DNA of 64,000 nucleotides from Rhizobium sophoriradicis (GCF_003939025.1 NZ_RQIH01000014.1:62001-126000); one strand, 5' to 3'. Positions 42,549 to 52,048 are shown, counted from the first letter of the stretch. A program made the numbers and translations. Notes: a model not told the origin generated them from the sequence alone.

Positions 42549-43562
42549 TTATGCCGCCCGCGTCACCTCGACCGTCACATGCGACAATTCCGACAGCGCC
42601 GAAAGCCGAGCCTTGTAGAAGGCCGGATCGCGCGGCTCGGGGGTGAGGACGGCGACGATGGCGGCGTGATGGCCGGGGCCGACCTGCCAGACATGCAGAT
42701 CGGTGATCCGGTCTTCCTCCGTCTCGATCGCCTCGCGAATGTCAACCGGCAGCGTCTCGCCGTGCGGGACGACGTCGAGAAGGACGCCGCCCGAGGATTT
42801 CATCAGGCCCCAGGACCAGTTGGCGATAACAAGGCCGCCGACTATGCCCATGATCGGATCGAGCCAGAGCCAGCCATAGAGGCTGCCGAGCGTCAGCGCC
42901 GCGATGGCAAGCACGGAGGTCAGCGCGTCGGCGACGACATGCAGATAGGCGGCGCGGATATTGTTGTCGCCGGTTTTACCGTGGTGGGCATGGTCGCCAT
43001 GCCCGTGATCGTGATGGCCCCGATGGCTATGCCCGTGATGGTCATGTCCGTGATGGCCATGCCCGTGATGAGCGTGATGACCGTGGTCGTGGCCGCCGCC
43101 GGCGAGCAGCCAGGCACTGGCGAGATTGACGGCAAGGCCGATCACCGCGACCGCAATCGCCTGGGCAAAGCCGATCGGCACCGGATTTACAAGCCGCAGC
43201 CAGCTCTCCCATGCCATCAGCAAAGCAATCAAAGCAAGAATGATGGCGCTGGCAAAACCGGCGAGATCGCCGAGCTTGCCGGTGCCGAAAGTGAAGCGCG
43301 GATTGCGCGCCTGACGGCGGGCGAAGAGATAGGCGAGCGCCGAAATCAGCAGCGCGCTGGCATGGGTCGACATGTGCCAGCCATCGGCCACGAGGGCCAT
43401 GGAGCCGTAGATCGTGCCGGCGAAGATTTCGGCCACCATCATCAGCGTCGTCAGTCCGATCACCAGCCAGATCCGCAGCTCATTGCGCTGATGGTCGGCG
43501 CCGAGGAAGACGTGATCGTGTTCGAGGGCGGTCATCTGGGCTTTCCCGATCCCGGCATTCAT
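42549..43562 (-). CDS. dmeF: Cation diffusion facilitator DmeF (Ni/Co efflux), 337 aa
   Basis: A CDF-family proton-driven metal exporter in the inner membrane with six hydrophobic segments. The metal site motifs are MALVADGWHMSTHAS near residue 55 and AAYLHVVADALTSVLA near residue 205. A long loop of His-Asp/Gly repeats (about residues 155-196) is the metal-binding region that separates segments 4 and 5. It is encoded by a GTGATG-rich imperfect DNA repeat at 42980-43095. dmeF follows dmeR on the same strand by 18 bases, the arrangement of the dmeRF Ni/Co resistance operon of R. leguminosarum. Confidence 0.94.
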   Translation of the reverse strand: MNAGIGKAQMTALEHDHVFLGADHQRNELRIWLVIGLTTLMMVAEIFAGTIYGSMALVADGWHMSTHASALLISALAYLFARRQARNPRFTFGTGKLGDLAGFASAIILALIALLMAWESWLRLVNPVPIGFAQAIAVAVIGLAVNLASAWLLAGGGHDHGHHAHHGHGHHGHDHHGHSHRGHHDHGHGDHAHHGKTGDNNIRAAYLHVVADALTSVLAIAALTLGSLYGWLWLDPIMGIVGGLVIANWSWGLMKSSGGVLLDVVPHGETLPVDIREAIETEEDRITDLHVWQVGPGHHAAIVAVLTPEPRDPAFYKARLSALSELSHVTVEVTRAA

Positions 43563-43580
43563 TCCAGGCTCCTTCTCTCA

Positions 43581-43853
43581 TCAGCGGATATAGGTTCGCA
43601 ACACTTCCGAAATTTCCTCGACCGCCTCGGCCCGTGCCGCGTCATCGGCGGCATTCAGCACATGCTCGCGCAGGTGATCGTCCAGCACCTCGCCGGTCAG
43701 TCCGGTCAGGGCGCCGCGGATCGAGGCGAGCAGCTGCAGGATTTCGCCGCAGGGGCGCTCGGCCTCGAGCGCCCGCTCGACCGCCTCCATCTGCCCCTTC
43801 AGGCGGCTGATGCGGGCGATGAGCTTCTTTTTCTGCAGGGTGGTATGGGACAT
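43581..43853 (-). CDS. dmeR: RcnR/CsoR-type metal-sensing repressor DmeR, 90 aa
   Basis: A small helical repressor that releases DNA on binding nickel or cobalt. The metal ligands of RcnR are conserved: H3, C35, H60 and H64. It precedes dmeF in one transcript. A G-tract operator is present 11 bases upstream of its start, so autoregulation is expected. Confidence 0.93.
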   Translation of the reverse strand: MSHTTLQKKKLIARISRLKGQMEAVERALEAERPCGEILQLLASIRGALTGLTGEVLDDHLREHVLNAADDAARAEAVEEISEVLRTYIR

Positions 43854-43863
43854 GGTCGGCCTT

Positions 43864-43888
43864 CTATAACATAGGGGGGTATACTATC
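43864..43888 (-). promoter_or_regulatory. DmeR operator
   Basis: On the minus strand, GATAGTATACCCCCCTATG (43888-43870) continues into TTATAG. This is an AT-rich inverted repeat interrupted by a run of six C (G on the plus strand), the pattern described for RcnR-type sites and for rhizobial DmeR. It is 11 bases upstream of dmeR. Confidence 0.78.
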
Positions 43889-44063
43889 AAGCGCACGGAC
43901 TGACATCAATGAGCGTGACAGCGTGTTGAGCGCCACGCTCCAACGCCATTGACAAATGCCGCGTTTGCGGCGATTGATGCGCCATGATCAAAAACGCGCA
44001 CCAGAGCCGCTCGTATTTTTGGCTGTACCTGTAAAGGGCGGCCGGACAGATCATATTGTCAAC

Positions 44064-44083
44064 AAGCCGCCGTCAGGCGGCTT
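44064..44083 (+). terminator. Hairpin terminator upstream of a GNAT gene
   Basis: AAGCCGCC (44064-44071) pairs perfectly with GGCGGCTT (44076-44083) around a 4-base loop, followed by TGTTGTAT. It precedes the GNAT start by 50 bases, so it either ends a short upstream transcript or attenuates the gene. Confidence 0.6.
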
Positions 44084-44133
44084 TGTTGTATCGGCAGCGT
44101 CCTGACGGCAGATTATCAAAGGACGCGAAGACC

Positions 44134-44628
44134 ATGACCGAAATCGAAGACAGCGAAATTTCACTGATGCGCCCATCGGTGGTGACGATCCGCACCGCCA
44201 AGCCGCGCGACCTGCCCGAGCTCAACGACATGATCGCCCTGCTTGCCGCCCATCACGGCGACGCGGCGGCGACGACGCCGGAGCAGCTCGAGCGCGATCT
44301 GTTCGGCCCCCTGCCCTGGATCCAGGCTCTCGTTGCCGAGACCGGCGAAGGGCTGATCGGCTACGCCATCCTCGTGCCGCTCTACAGGGCGCAGGAGGGA
44401 AAACGCGGCATGGACCTGCATCACCTCTTCGTGCGCGACGGCCATCGCGGCCACGGCACCGGTCAGTTGCTGGTCGACCGGGCCCGCGAAACCGCCCGCA
44501 ATGCCGGCTGCGGCTACCTCTCCGTCAGTGCGGCGACCGGCAACGTCCTGGCGCACCGCTTCTACGAACAGCTGGATTTCACGCCGCGGCCGGTGACCGG
44601 CATGCGCTACATGCAGTCGATCGCATAG
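44134..44628 (+). CDS. GNAT N-acetyltransferase, 164 aa
   Basis: An acetyl-CoA-dependent transferase. The core is VTIRTAKPRDLPELNDMIALLAAHHGD, the cofactor motif LFVRDGHRGHGTGQLLVDRARETA near residue 100, and SVSAATGNVLAHRFYEQLDF near the end. The substrate is unknown. The start ATG 44134 was chosen over the upstream frame that crosses the hairpin; RBS is weak (AAAGGACGCGAAGACC). Confidence 0.85.
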   Translation: MTEIEDSEISLMRPSVVTIRTAKPRDLPELNDMIALLAAHHGDAAATTPEQLERDLFGPLPWIQALVAETGEGLIGYAILVPLYRAQEGKRGMDLHHLFVRDGHRGHGTGQLLVDRARETARNAGCGYLSVSAATGNVLAHRFYEQLDFTPRPVTGMRYMQSIA

Positions 44629-44795
44629 GGTGGCCAGATCGAAGGTCTAGATTCCTGGCTCATGGGCGAGAGCGAGTTACGCTTGCCAGCTGGAGAGGCG
44701 CGCATCTATTCAGACGCAGGGTGGGGTTCGGATCGAGTCGGACGAGCCCCGCTTCAGTCCTGCTGATATTTTATCCAATCGCGTTAGGAGCTTTC

Positions 44796-45425
44796 ATGGC
44801 TGATTTCAAACTTCATTGCTTCGCTCTCTCCGGGAACTCTTACAAGGTCGCACTCTTCTTTGCGCTTGCCGGCATCGAGTGGGAAAGCATTTTCGTTGAT
44901 TATCTGGGCGGCGAAACGCGTACTGAAGAATGGCGAAAGACGATCAACGAACAGGGCGAAGCGCCGGTGCTCGAACATGGCCAAGCGAAGATCAGCCAAT
45001 CGGGGGTCATCCTGGACTACTTGTCAGAGGTGACAGGCCATTTTGGCGCGCAGACGGCCGAAGAACGACGCGACATCATGCGTTGGATCCTCTTCGACAA
45101 TCATAAATTCACCAGCTATTACGCGACGTTGCGGTTCATCTATGGCCTGCAGAAGAGCGGCGAGACGCCCGTCGTCGAGTTCCTAAGGCTGAGGGCCAAA
45201 GCTGCCTATGCGATTGTTGATGAACACCTGGCTCACCGGGCCTTCATGGTCGGCGACCGGCTGACGATCGCAGACCTTTCATTGGCGGGCTACGCCTTCA
45301 TGCCGGAGGATACCGGAATCGATCACAGTGCCTTTCCGGCTATCGCAGCCTGGAAAGATCGCATCAGCAGCATGCCGGGCTGGCGCCACCCCTATGATCT
45401 CATGCCCGGTCCCACTTCCCTATAA
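44796..45425 (+). CDS. Glutathione S-transferase, 209 aa
   Basis: A soluble GST with N-terminal thioredoxin-like domain (FKLHCFALSGNSYKVALFFALAGIEWE, and EQGEAPVLEHGQAKISQSGVILDYL containing the glutathione-binding Gln-Ser) and a C-terminal helical domain with LTIADLSLAGYAF. The start ATG 44796 has AGGAG seven bases upstream. It stands alone. Physiological substrate unknown. Confidence 0.9.
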   Translation: MADFKLHCFALSGNSYKVALFFALAGIEWESIFVDYLGGETRTEEWRKTINEQGEAPVLEHGQAKISQSGVILDYLSEVTGHFGAQTAEERRDIMRWILFDNHKFTSYYATLRFIYGLQKSGETPVVEFLRLRAKAAYAIVDEHLAHRAFMVGDRLTIADLSLAGYAFMPEDTGIDHSAFPAIAAWKDRISSMPGWRHPYDLMPGPTSL

Positions 45426-45491
45426 CAGGGAGATCGACCTTGCGAATGCAGCGGCCGCAAAAACCGCTGCACAGTCTTGCGCGACCAGGCC

Positions 45492-46406
45492 TTAACGCCC
45501 CGGCACAGCCTTCAGATAGGCGGCGATCGCCTCGCGGTCGGCGGCCGGCAGGTGGGCGATGTTCTGCTGGACATCGACCATCGAGCCGCCGACACTATCG
45601 AAATCGGGGGTGAAGCCGGTTTCGAGATAGCTGGCGATATCCGCCTCGCTCCAGCCGCCGATGCTCTCGGAGGCCGGGGTGATATCGGGAATGCGGCCCC
45701 TGCCTTCCGGATTGGGCGCGCCGGCGAGCCACTGATCGGCCTTAAAGCCGCCCAGCGCATCGCGCGGCGTGTGGCATTCGCCGCAATGGCCGGGGCCTTC
45801 GACGAGATATTGGCCGCGCTTCACCTTGTCGTCGCTGTTGGCGAGCGCGACGCGCGGCTGATCGTTGAAATAGAGAAATTTCCAACCGCCGAGCGCCAGC
45901 CGGATGTTGTAGGGGAACGGCAGCTCATGCGGGGGCGCGACGTTGGCGCTCTTCGGCAGGGTTTTCAGGAAAGCGAAGAGATCGTTGACGTCCTTGTCGC
46001 TCATGCGGGAATAGGAGCCATAGGGAAAGGACGGGTAGAGATGCTCACCATCAGGTCCGACGCCGCGCTTCATCGCATTGCCGAATTCGGCCAGCGTCCA
46101 GGCGCCGATGCCAGCTTTTTCATCGGGTGAGATATTCGGCACGTGGAAGGTGCCGAAAGGGCTCTTCAGCGCCAGGCCGCCTGAAAGCGTCAGCTTCGCA
46201 TCGCCTTCGGAGCCGGGAGCGGCATGACAGCTGACGCAGCCGCCCGCCCAGAAGACCATCTCACCATTGGCAGGATTCGGCGCGCCGAGGCCGGCCCAGT
46301 GGCTCTCCGGCAGCGGATCGGGCGCGGTCACCAGATAGAAGGCGGCACCGCCGAGGACGGCGATGCCGATCAGACAGAGCAGTAACCGGATGAACCTGCG
46401 GACCAT
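45492..46406 (-). CDS. Diheme c-type cytochrome, membrane anchored, 304 aa
   Basis: One N-terminal hydrophobic anchor (FIRLLLCLIGIAVLGGAAFYLV) is followed by two cytochrome c domains with CVSCH at 57-61 and CGECH near residue 210. It resembles the cytochrome subunits of periplasmic dehydrogenases (alcohol, gluconate or sorbitol type). No dehydrogenase gene is adjacent, but gcd is 4 kb away. It transfers electrons in the periplasm. A class II cytochrome c gene lies 110 bases upstream on the same strand. Confidence 0.88.
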   Translation of the reverse strand: MVRRFIRLLLCLIGIAVLGGAAFYLVTAPDPLPESHWAGLGAPNPANGEMVFWAGGCVSCHAAPGSEGDAKLTLSGGLALKSPFGTFHVPNISPDEKAGIGAWTLAEFGNAMKRGVGPDGEHLYPSFPYGSYSRMSDKDVNDLFAFLKTLPKSANVAPPHELPFPYNIRLALGGWKFLYFNDQPRVALANSDDKVKRGQYLVEGPGHCGECHTPRDALGGFKADQWLAGAPNPEGRGRIPDITPASESIGGWSEADIASYLETGFTPDFDSVGGSMVDVQQNIAHLPAADREAIAAYLKAVPGR

Positions 46407-46516
46407 GCTCCGCCTCCCCTTTTGCCGAGATTTCCCGGGCGGATATCAAGACGACCCGCGTCGGCGGCAAGGCCGGCGCGGATCGCATAAGGATCCAGAT
46501 CAAAATGGCCTATCGC

Positions 46517-46957
46517 TCACTCCTTGAGGCGATAGGCCTTGTGACAGCCGCCGCAATTGGCGCCGAGGGTGTTCATCGTGGCGCCGACGGCAGCGGCATC
46601 GGCCGGAAGCTGAGCGAGCGCGGTTTCGGCATCGGTGGAGAGCTTGGCGGCGCGCGCCTTGAAGTCATCCATGTTTTCCCAGAGCTTGGGGCTGACCTCG
46701 GGATCGTTCATATCGCTGCCCGGCTTGAACTGATCGGGGAAGACCTTGGCAGTCGTGGCAATCGTCGTCAGCGCCGCCTTCACCGCCTCGGCATCATAGG
46801 GCTTGGTGCCCTTGGCGATGGCGGCCAGCGCGCCGGCCGAACCGCCGATCTGCTTCATCAGGGCAATGCGCGAATCATGTGTCCCGTCGGCGGCGGTCAC
46901 GGAACCGAAGGCTATTCCTGCCATCGCTGCGGCGGCAGCTACTGCTTTCCAATTCAT
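46517..46957 (-). CDS. Cytochrome c' (class II cytochrome c), 146 aa
   Basis: A periplasmic four-helix-bundle cytochrome. The signal peptide is MNWKAVAAAAAMAGIAFGSVTA, and the single heme motif CGGCHKAYR is at the very C-terminus, as in class II cytochromes. Cytochromes c' bind nitric oxide and can protect against it. The start ATG 46957 gives the signal peptide; upstream frame is noncoding. It is 110 bases before the diheme cytochrome gene. Confidence 0.9.
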   Translation of the reverse strand: MNWKAVAAAAAMAGIAFGSVTAADGTHDSRIALMKQIGGSAGALAAIAKGTKPYDAEAVKAALTTIATTAKVFPDQFKPGSDMNDPEVSPKLWENMDDFKARAAKLSTDAETALAQLPADAAAVGATMNTLGANCGGCHKAYRLKE

Positions 46958-47230
46958 ATGTTCCTCTCCAGTTTTCTGAGGGCCAAGGCGGCCGCTGGCC
47001 AATCTGCCCCGGGAGCATGACAAAATCCATGCGTCCAGGTGGTCACGTTTTGCCGGGTCACCATAAAAACAACGTGATAAACAGCGAACAGACCAGGGCT
47101 GCCATGCCGACAAGACGACAGCCAGCCTACCTGCCTGAACCTCCTGATCGGCGGCAAAACGCGGCAACATTGCGATGCCGAGAGCGGACAGAGCGGCACG
47201 ACGTGATCGTCGAGATCCTGTGGTGGAACT

Positions 47231-48265
47231 TCATATATTGGTGGCAGTATAGAATTCAAACGGGACGATGTGCTGCGACACGGTTGGCGATCGGCCGGCA
47301 TCGAGAGCTTCCGCCATTGCCCGCACCAGGGTCTCTCCCAGCAGCTTTGCCGGATGAGACAGGACGACCCTGATCAGCCCCTCAGCAAGACCGGCTCTCG
47401 TTTCATTCGTCAGCTCGTGTGCTATGACCACCAGGCGTTTGGCTGACGGCCCACCATCTTCCCGAAGGGCTCGCATCACACCGGTGATGCCGCCACCGGC
47501 AACGTAGAGTCCGACCCAATTCGGCTCAATCTGCAGAAGGCGGCGCGTTGCTTCATAAGCGATTTCGGGCTCTTCAAGCGTGGCAACCGTCTCCAGCATC
47601 TGGAAGCCCGGCGCACTCTCCCGGAAATACGATCGAAAGCCCATCTCATTCAGTTCTTGGGCGAGATATCGGTGACTGCCGACGAAGACGGAAACCTTGC
47701 CGCCATTGCCATTCAGCCCGGCTATGAACCATGCGGCCGTGCGGCCCTTTTTGATGCAGTCGTTGCCGACATAGGCTGCGCGGGAGGCAGTGGAAATATC
47801 GGAAATCATGGTCACAACAGGAATGTTCTCTGCTGCAAGACCATCGACGGCATGGTTCACCTGCGGGTGGTCTGAGGTGATCATTCCAATGACGTCGGCT
47901 TCGCGACTGAGAGCGTAAATCGCCTCGGCAGCCTTATCGGGGGCAAGATCGTCCATGAATCTAACGATGGCCCTGCCATGGGCGTCGGGAAATGCTTCGG
48001 TCGCCGCAACGAGAATGTCGCTCCACATTCGATAAAGCTTGCGGTGAGACTGCTTGAGAAGAAAACCGAATTTGATCACCGGCTTGTCGTGCTCGAGTCG
48101 GCGAGCGATGGCCGTCACCCCATGAAAGCCGATCTGCCGGGCGGCGTTCAGAACCCGCTCCGCCGTCTGCGGGCGCACCGGATCGCGTCCGTTCAGCACG
48201 CGATCGACCGTTGAAATGCTCACATTCGCGGCCTTTGCCAAGTCAGGGATCGTTGGGCGAGACAT
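47231..48265 (-). CDS. LacI-family transcriptional regulator, 344 aa
   Basis: The N-terminal helix-turn-helix and hinge (IPDLAKAANVSISTVDRVLNGRDPVRPQTAERVL) are those of LacI. The rest is a periplasmic-binding-protein-like sugar sensor. It is divergent from the ABC importer operon and most likely represses it when the sugar is absent. A perfect inverted repeat sits between them, within 41 bases of its start. Confidence 0.92.
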   Translation of the reverse strand: MSRPTIPDLAKAANVSISTVDRVLNGRDPVRPQTAERVLNAARQIGFHGVTAIARRLEHDKPVIKFGFLLKQSHRKLYRMWSDILVAATEAFPDAHGRAIVRFMDDLAPDKAAEAIYALSREADVIGMITSDHPQVNHAVDGLAAENIPVVTMISDISTASRAAYVGNDCIKKGRTAAWFIAGLNGNGGKVSVFVGSHRYLAQELNEMGFRSYFRESAPGFQMLETVATLEEPEIAYEATRRLLQIEPNWVGLYVAGGGITGVMRALREDGGPSAKRLVVIAHELTNETRAGLAEGLIRVVLSHPAKLLGETLVRAMAEALDAGRSPTVSQHIVPFEFYTATNI

Positions 48266-48269
48266 AATA

Positions 48270-48306
48270 AACCTCTCATAATCTGACGCTATTTATGAGA
48301 GGTTTT
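48270..48306. promoter_or_regulatory. Operator: perfect 13-bp inverted repeat
   Basis: AAACCTCTCATAA (48270-48282) and TTATGAGAGGTTT (48294-48306) are exact inverted copies with an 11-base spacer, 5 bases upstream of the LacI-type start. Further CTCTCAT half-sites lie at 48402-48408 and 48421-48427, the latter overlapping the ATPase start codon. Position suggests the binding site of the divergent LacI-type regulator. Confidence 0.75.
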
Positions 48307-48425
48307 GGGAGAAAAATCCACCGGTTCGTTGACACTCTGCTGAATTTTCGCAATTTCATCTTCCAGCAAAAGCCAGTTTGGCGGGAGAGCTTGGGAGAGC
48401 TCTCTCATCTGGAGGAAATACTCTC

Positions 48426-50000
48426 ATGTCTGCGACCTTGCAAAGGGTGGCGCCGCTTTCGGGCGGCGAAGGCCATCGCACGCCTATAGATAGCGCAGCC
48501 GGCTTCGTTCTTGAAATGCGCTCAATCACCAAGGCCTTTCCCGGTGTTCTCGCGCTCGATGGCATGAGCCTGAAGGTTCGTGCCGGCACCGTCCATGTTC
48601 TCGTCGGGGAGAATGGCGCGGGCAAGTCGACGCTCATGAAGATTCTAAGCGGCATCTACGCGATCGACGGCGGAGAGATCCTTTTCAGAGGCGAAAAGCT
48701 CGACCATCAGAGCGCCGCAGCCGCGCTGGACCGAGGGATCTCGATGATCCATCAGGAACTCAGCCCGGTGCTCGACATGACCATCGCCGAAAACATCTTT
48801 CTCGGCCGCGAACCCACTTATAGCAGGACGGGCGTTTTGTCCCGGTTCGTCGATTTCGATCGCATGAATTCAGATACGCAGACGCTGCTCGATCGCCTGG
48901 GTCTGAAATACAGCCCCCAAACCAAGATGCGCGACCTGTCCATCGCGACGATGCAACTCATCGAGATCGTCAAGGCGATTTCGCGCGAGGCCTCTCTCGT
49001 CATCATGGACGAACCGACGTCGGCGATCAGTGACACGGAGGTCGCGATGCTGTTCAGACAGATCGCAGACCTGAAAGCAGCAGGCGTGGCGATCATCTAC
49101 ATCACCCATAAGATGGACGAGATCTTCCAGATCGCCGACGACATCACGGTAATGCGTGACGGTCAGTTCGTAGCAGCCGCCCCGGCGAGCGAATACGAGC
49201 CGGCAAAGCTGATTTCTCAAATGGTGGGCCGCACGATCTCCAGCATCTTTCCGAAAGAGGAGGTGCCGATCGGCGATATCGTCCTTTCCGTCGAGAACCT
49301 CTCGCGGGACGGCATTTTCGAAAATGTCAGCTTCGAGGTACGGGCCGGCGAGATCATTGGCCTTTCCGGTCTGATCGGCGCCGGGCGGACGGAGGTAGCC
49401 CGGGTGATCTTCGGCTTGGACGCCGCGGATGCGGGCGTCATCCGTTTGAATGGAAAACCGCTAAGGCTCACGTCTCCGAAGGATGCCATCGCCAACGGCA
49501 TCGCCATGGTGTCAGAAGATCGCAAGGCGGAAGGTCTGGTGCTTTGCCGGTCCGTCGGCGAGAACATTTCGCTCGCGAACCTCAAAAAGTTTGCTTCCGG
49601 CCTTTTCATCAGCGAGCGGCAGGAAGAGACAGCTTCCCAGCGCATGATCAAGATGCTCCAGATCAAGACGCCCGATACGGCAATGATCGTGGAGAACCTC
49701 AGCGGCGGCAATCAACAGAAAATCGTTCTCGCCAAGTGGCTGCTGGGTGATCTGAAGCTGCTCATTCTCGACGAACCCACACGAGGCATCGACGTCGGGT
49801 CGAAATCCGAAATTCACAGACTGATGACCGAGTTCGCTCGTCAGGGGCTCGCGATCGTCATGATCTCATCCGAACTGCCCGAGATCCTTGGCATGAGTGA
49901 TCGCGTGGTGGTGATGAGCGAAGGCCGGGTCACCGGCGAACTAACAAGAGCCGAGGCCACTCAGGAAAACATCATGCGCCTCGCCACGGGAGGACACTGA
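48426..50000 (+). CDS. Sugar ABC transporter ATP-binding protein (two nucleotide-binding domains), 524 aa
   Basis: The energising subunit of a ribose/xylose-type (CUT2) importer. It contains two ABC domains in one chain. The first has a full Walker A (GENGAGKST, 61-69) and Walker B (LVIMDEPTSA). The second has a degenerate GLIGAGRTE in place of Walker A and an LSGGNQQK signature, normal for this class. The start ATG 48426 has TGGAGGAAA upstream. It overlaps the permease gene by one base. Confidence 0.94.
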   Translation: MSATLQRVAPLSGGEGHRTPIDSAAGFVLEMRSITKAFPGVLALDGMSLKVRAGTVHVLVGENGAGKSTLMKILSGIYAIDGGEILFRGEKLDHQSAAAALDRGISMIHQELSPVLDMTIAENIFLGREPTYSRTGVLSRFVDFDRMNSDTQTLLDRLGLKYSPQTKMRDLSIATMQLIEIVKAISREASLVIMDEPTSAISDTEVAMLFRQIADLKAAGVAIIYITHKMDEIFQIADDITVMRDGQFVAAAPASEYEPAKLISQMVGRTISSIFPKEEVPIGDIVLSVENLSRDGIFENVSFEVRAGEIIGLSGLIGAGRTEVARVIFGLDAADAGVIRLNGKPLRLTSPKDAIANGIAMVSEDRKAEGLVLCRSVGENISLANLKKFASGLFISERQEETASQRMIKMLQIKTPDTAMIVENLSGGNQQKIVLAKWLLGDLKLLILDEPTRGIDVGSKSEIHRLMTEFARQGLAIVMISSELPEILGMSDRVVVMSEGRVTGELTRAEATQENIMRLATGGH

Positions 50001-51010
50001 TGAGTATTGAACGCGCAGACGCGGCGGTGAAACGAGAAGGCCAGGTGATTTCAGGCTCTCGGAACATGAGCTTTTCCCAGATCTACCGCAAATACGGCAC
50101 AATCCTGATCTTCGTCGGTATCTGCGTCCTTGCCTCGATCCTGAGCCCGACATTTCTGACAGAAGCCAACCTCACCAATGTCCTGCGTCAGGTCGTGGTG
50201 GTGAGCCTTCTTGCGTGCGGCGTTACCTTCATCATCATTCTGGGACATATCGACGTCTCGCTGGGATCTGTCCTAGCGCTCTGCGGCGTCTTGGCGGCCA
50301 GCGTGATGGCCATGACCGGAAGCGTCATTCTGGCGGTCGCCGCGGGCGTTGCGGTCGGGATCGTCACCGGCGTCATCAACGGCTTCGTCATCACCTTCTT
50401 CCGCATCCCGTCATTCATCATGACATTGGCCATGACGACGGTGGCACGCGGCACGGTGCTGCTTTACACGGGCGGTTCGCCGGTGACGGGACTGGGCGAC
50501 TTCAAAGTGATCGGCCAGGGCTCGCTTGGCCCGGTGCCGATTTCTGTAATCATTCTCGCGGCGGTCGTCGTCCTATCCTGGGTTCTTCTCAACAAGACCA
50601 AGTTCGGCCGATACGTCTATGCGGTAGGCGGCAATGAGCGTGCCGCTCGCGCTTCCGGCATCAATCCGGACAGCATCGTCGTGAAGGCCTTCATCTTCAA
50701 CGGCATCCTGTGCGCCGTCGCAGGCATCGTCCTCATGTCTCGCATCAATTCCGGTCAGCCGGCCGGCGGCGTCGGCTACGAGTTCGATGCGATCACCGCG
50801 GTGGTCGTCGGCGGCACCAGCCTGATGGGCGGCACCGGAACCATCACCGGCACGATCATCGGCTCGATGATCATCGGCGTCATCAACAACATGCTCAATC
50901 TCATGAATGTCAGCTCGTACTGGCAGCAGATCATCAAGGGTTTGATCATCGCGATCGCCGTGATCCTCGATGTCTGGACCAAGTCTGCCCGCAGCAAAAA
51001 GAAGGCATGA
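50000..51010 (+). CDS. Sugar ABC transporter permease (RbsC type), 336 aa
   Basis: The membrane channel of the CUT2 importer, with about ten hydrophobic segments. GHIDVSLGSVLALCGVLAASVMAM, NGFVITFFRIPSFIMTLAM and YAVGGNERAARASGINPDSIVVKAFIFNG are typical. The start ATG overlaps the ATPase stop by one base (ATGA context). Confidence 0.94.
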   Translation: MSIERADAAVKREGQVISGSRNMSFSQIYRKYGTILIFVGICVLASILSPTFLTEANLTNVLRQVVVVSLLACGVTFIIILGHIDVSLGSVLALCGVLAASVMAMTGSVILAVAAGVAVGIVTGVINGFVITFFRIPSFIMTLAMTTVARGTVLLYTGGSPVTGLGDFKVIGQGSLGPVPISVIILAAVVVLSWVLLNKTKFGRYVYAVGGNERAARASGINPDSIVVKAFIFNGILCAVAGIVLMSRINSGQPAGGVGYEFDAITAVVVGGTSLMGGTGTITGTIIGSMIIGVINNMLNLMNVSSYWQQIIKGLIIAIAVILDVWTKSARSKKKA

Positions 51011-51111
51011 CCGACGTTCTTCGGCGGGCCAGCGCCTGCTCCGGAACCACCTCTTTGTCGGCGGGGATTTCCCGCATCCGGAATGAACCTGAAACTCGAT
51101 GGGAGGACCCT

Positions 51112-52035
51112 ATGAAAGCCATTTCCAAACTCGCTGTCGCGTGCGCCATATCCGTTGCCGCGATCTCCAGCGGCGCTGCATTCGCCGCGGACAAGTTCGT
51201 CGTCGGTTACGCCAACATGGCGGATACGGACGTCTTCGTCATGGCGCGCAAAAACGCCTTCATCGAAGCGTCGAAATCCGATCCGGCAGTCGAAGTGAAC
51301 TTCTCCGACGCCAACAACGACGTCAGCAAGCAACTCGATCAGATCGACAACTTCATAGCGCAGAAAGTCAACGCGATCGTCGTCGTCCCGGTCGACTACC
51401 AAGGCATCGTACCCGGCGTCGAGAAGGCGAACCAGGCTGGCATTCCCGTCATTGCTCTCGGCATCCAATCGGCAGGCGGCAAGTACACGTTCGTCGGCTC
51501 GAAGAACATCGATGCCGGCCGCCTTCAGGGCGAGTACATGAAAGAACACCTGCCGAAGGACGCCAAGATCCTCTACCTCGAAGGCACGCCGGGGCTCTCG
51601 CACACGCAGGAGCGCAAGAAGGGCTTTGAGGATGCGCTCGGCCGTTCCGACGTGGCCACTCTCGCCAGCCTCTCGGCCAACTACGACCGCGCTGAAGGCA
51701 TGAAGGTCACCGAAGACTGGATCCAAAGCTTTCCGAAGTTCGATGCAATCGTCGCAGCCAACGACCAGATGGCGCTCGGCGCGCTGGAAGCACTTCAGGG
51801 CGCCGACCGCCTCAAGGGCGTGATGATCTCCGGTGTCGATGGCACGGCCGATGCTCTGAACGCAATCAAGTCCGGCACCATGTCGCAGACCATCTTCCAG
51901 GATGCTGCAGGCCAGGCGAAGGCCGCCTTCGAGGTCGTGGAAGGCCTGAAAAAGGGCGAGGATGCTCCGGCCGAAAAACTGGTGCCGTTCGCTTCGATCA
52001 CCAAGGACAATGTTGATCAATACGCCAAGAAGTAA
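51112..52035 (+). CDS. Sugar ABC transporter substrate-binding protein, 307 aa
   Basis: A periplasmic binding protein of the ribose-binding type. The signal peptide is ISKLAVACAISVAAISSGAAFA, and the mature part begins ADKFVVGYANMADTDVF. The sequence KQLDQIDNFIAQKVNAIVVVPVDYQG and FVGSKNIDAGRLQGEY are family-typical. The start ATG 51112 has GGGAGGA upstream. The sugar is not identified; the dehydrogenase genes that follow hint at a polyol or inositol-like compound. Confidence 0.93.
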   Translation: MKAISKLAVACAISVAAISSGAAFAADKFVVGYANMADTDVFVMARKNAFIEASKSDPAVEVNFSDANNDVSKQLDQIDNFIAQKVNAIVVVPVDYQGIVPGVEKANQAGIPVIALGIQSAGGKYTFVGSKNIDAGRLQGEYMKEHLPKDAKILYLEGTPGLSHTQERKKGFEDALGRSDVATLASLSANYDRAEGMKVTEDWIQSFPKFDAIVAANDQMALGALEALQGADRLKGVMISGVDGTADALNAIKSGTMSQTIFQDAAGQAKAAFEVVEGLKKGEDAPAEKLVPFASITKDNVDQYAKK

Positions 52036-52048
52036 GCCCTCCCAAGGG

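Noticed and set aside
42507..43874. 455-residue ORF opposite dmeRF with Val-Met repeats
   Set aside because: The Met-rich repeat is the reverse complement of the His-rich loop codons of dmeF.
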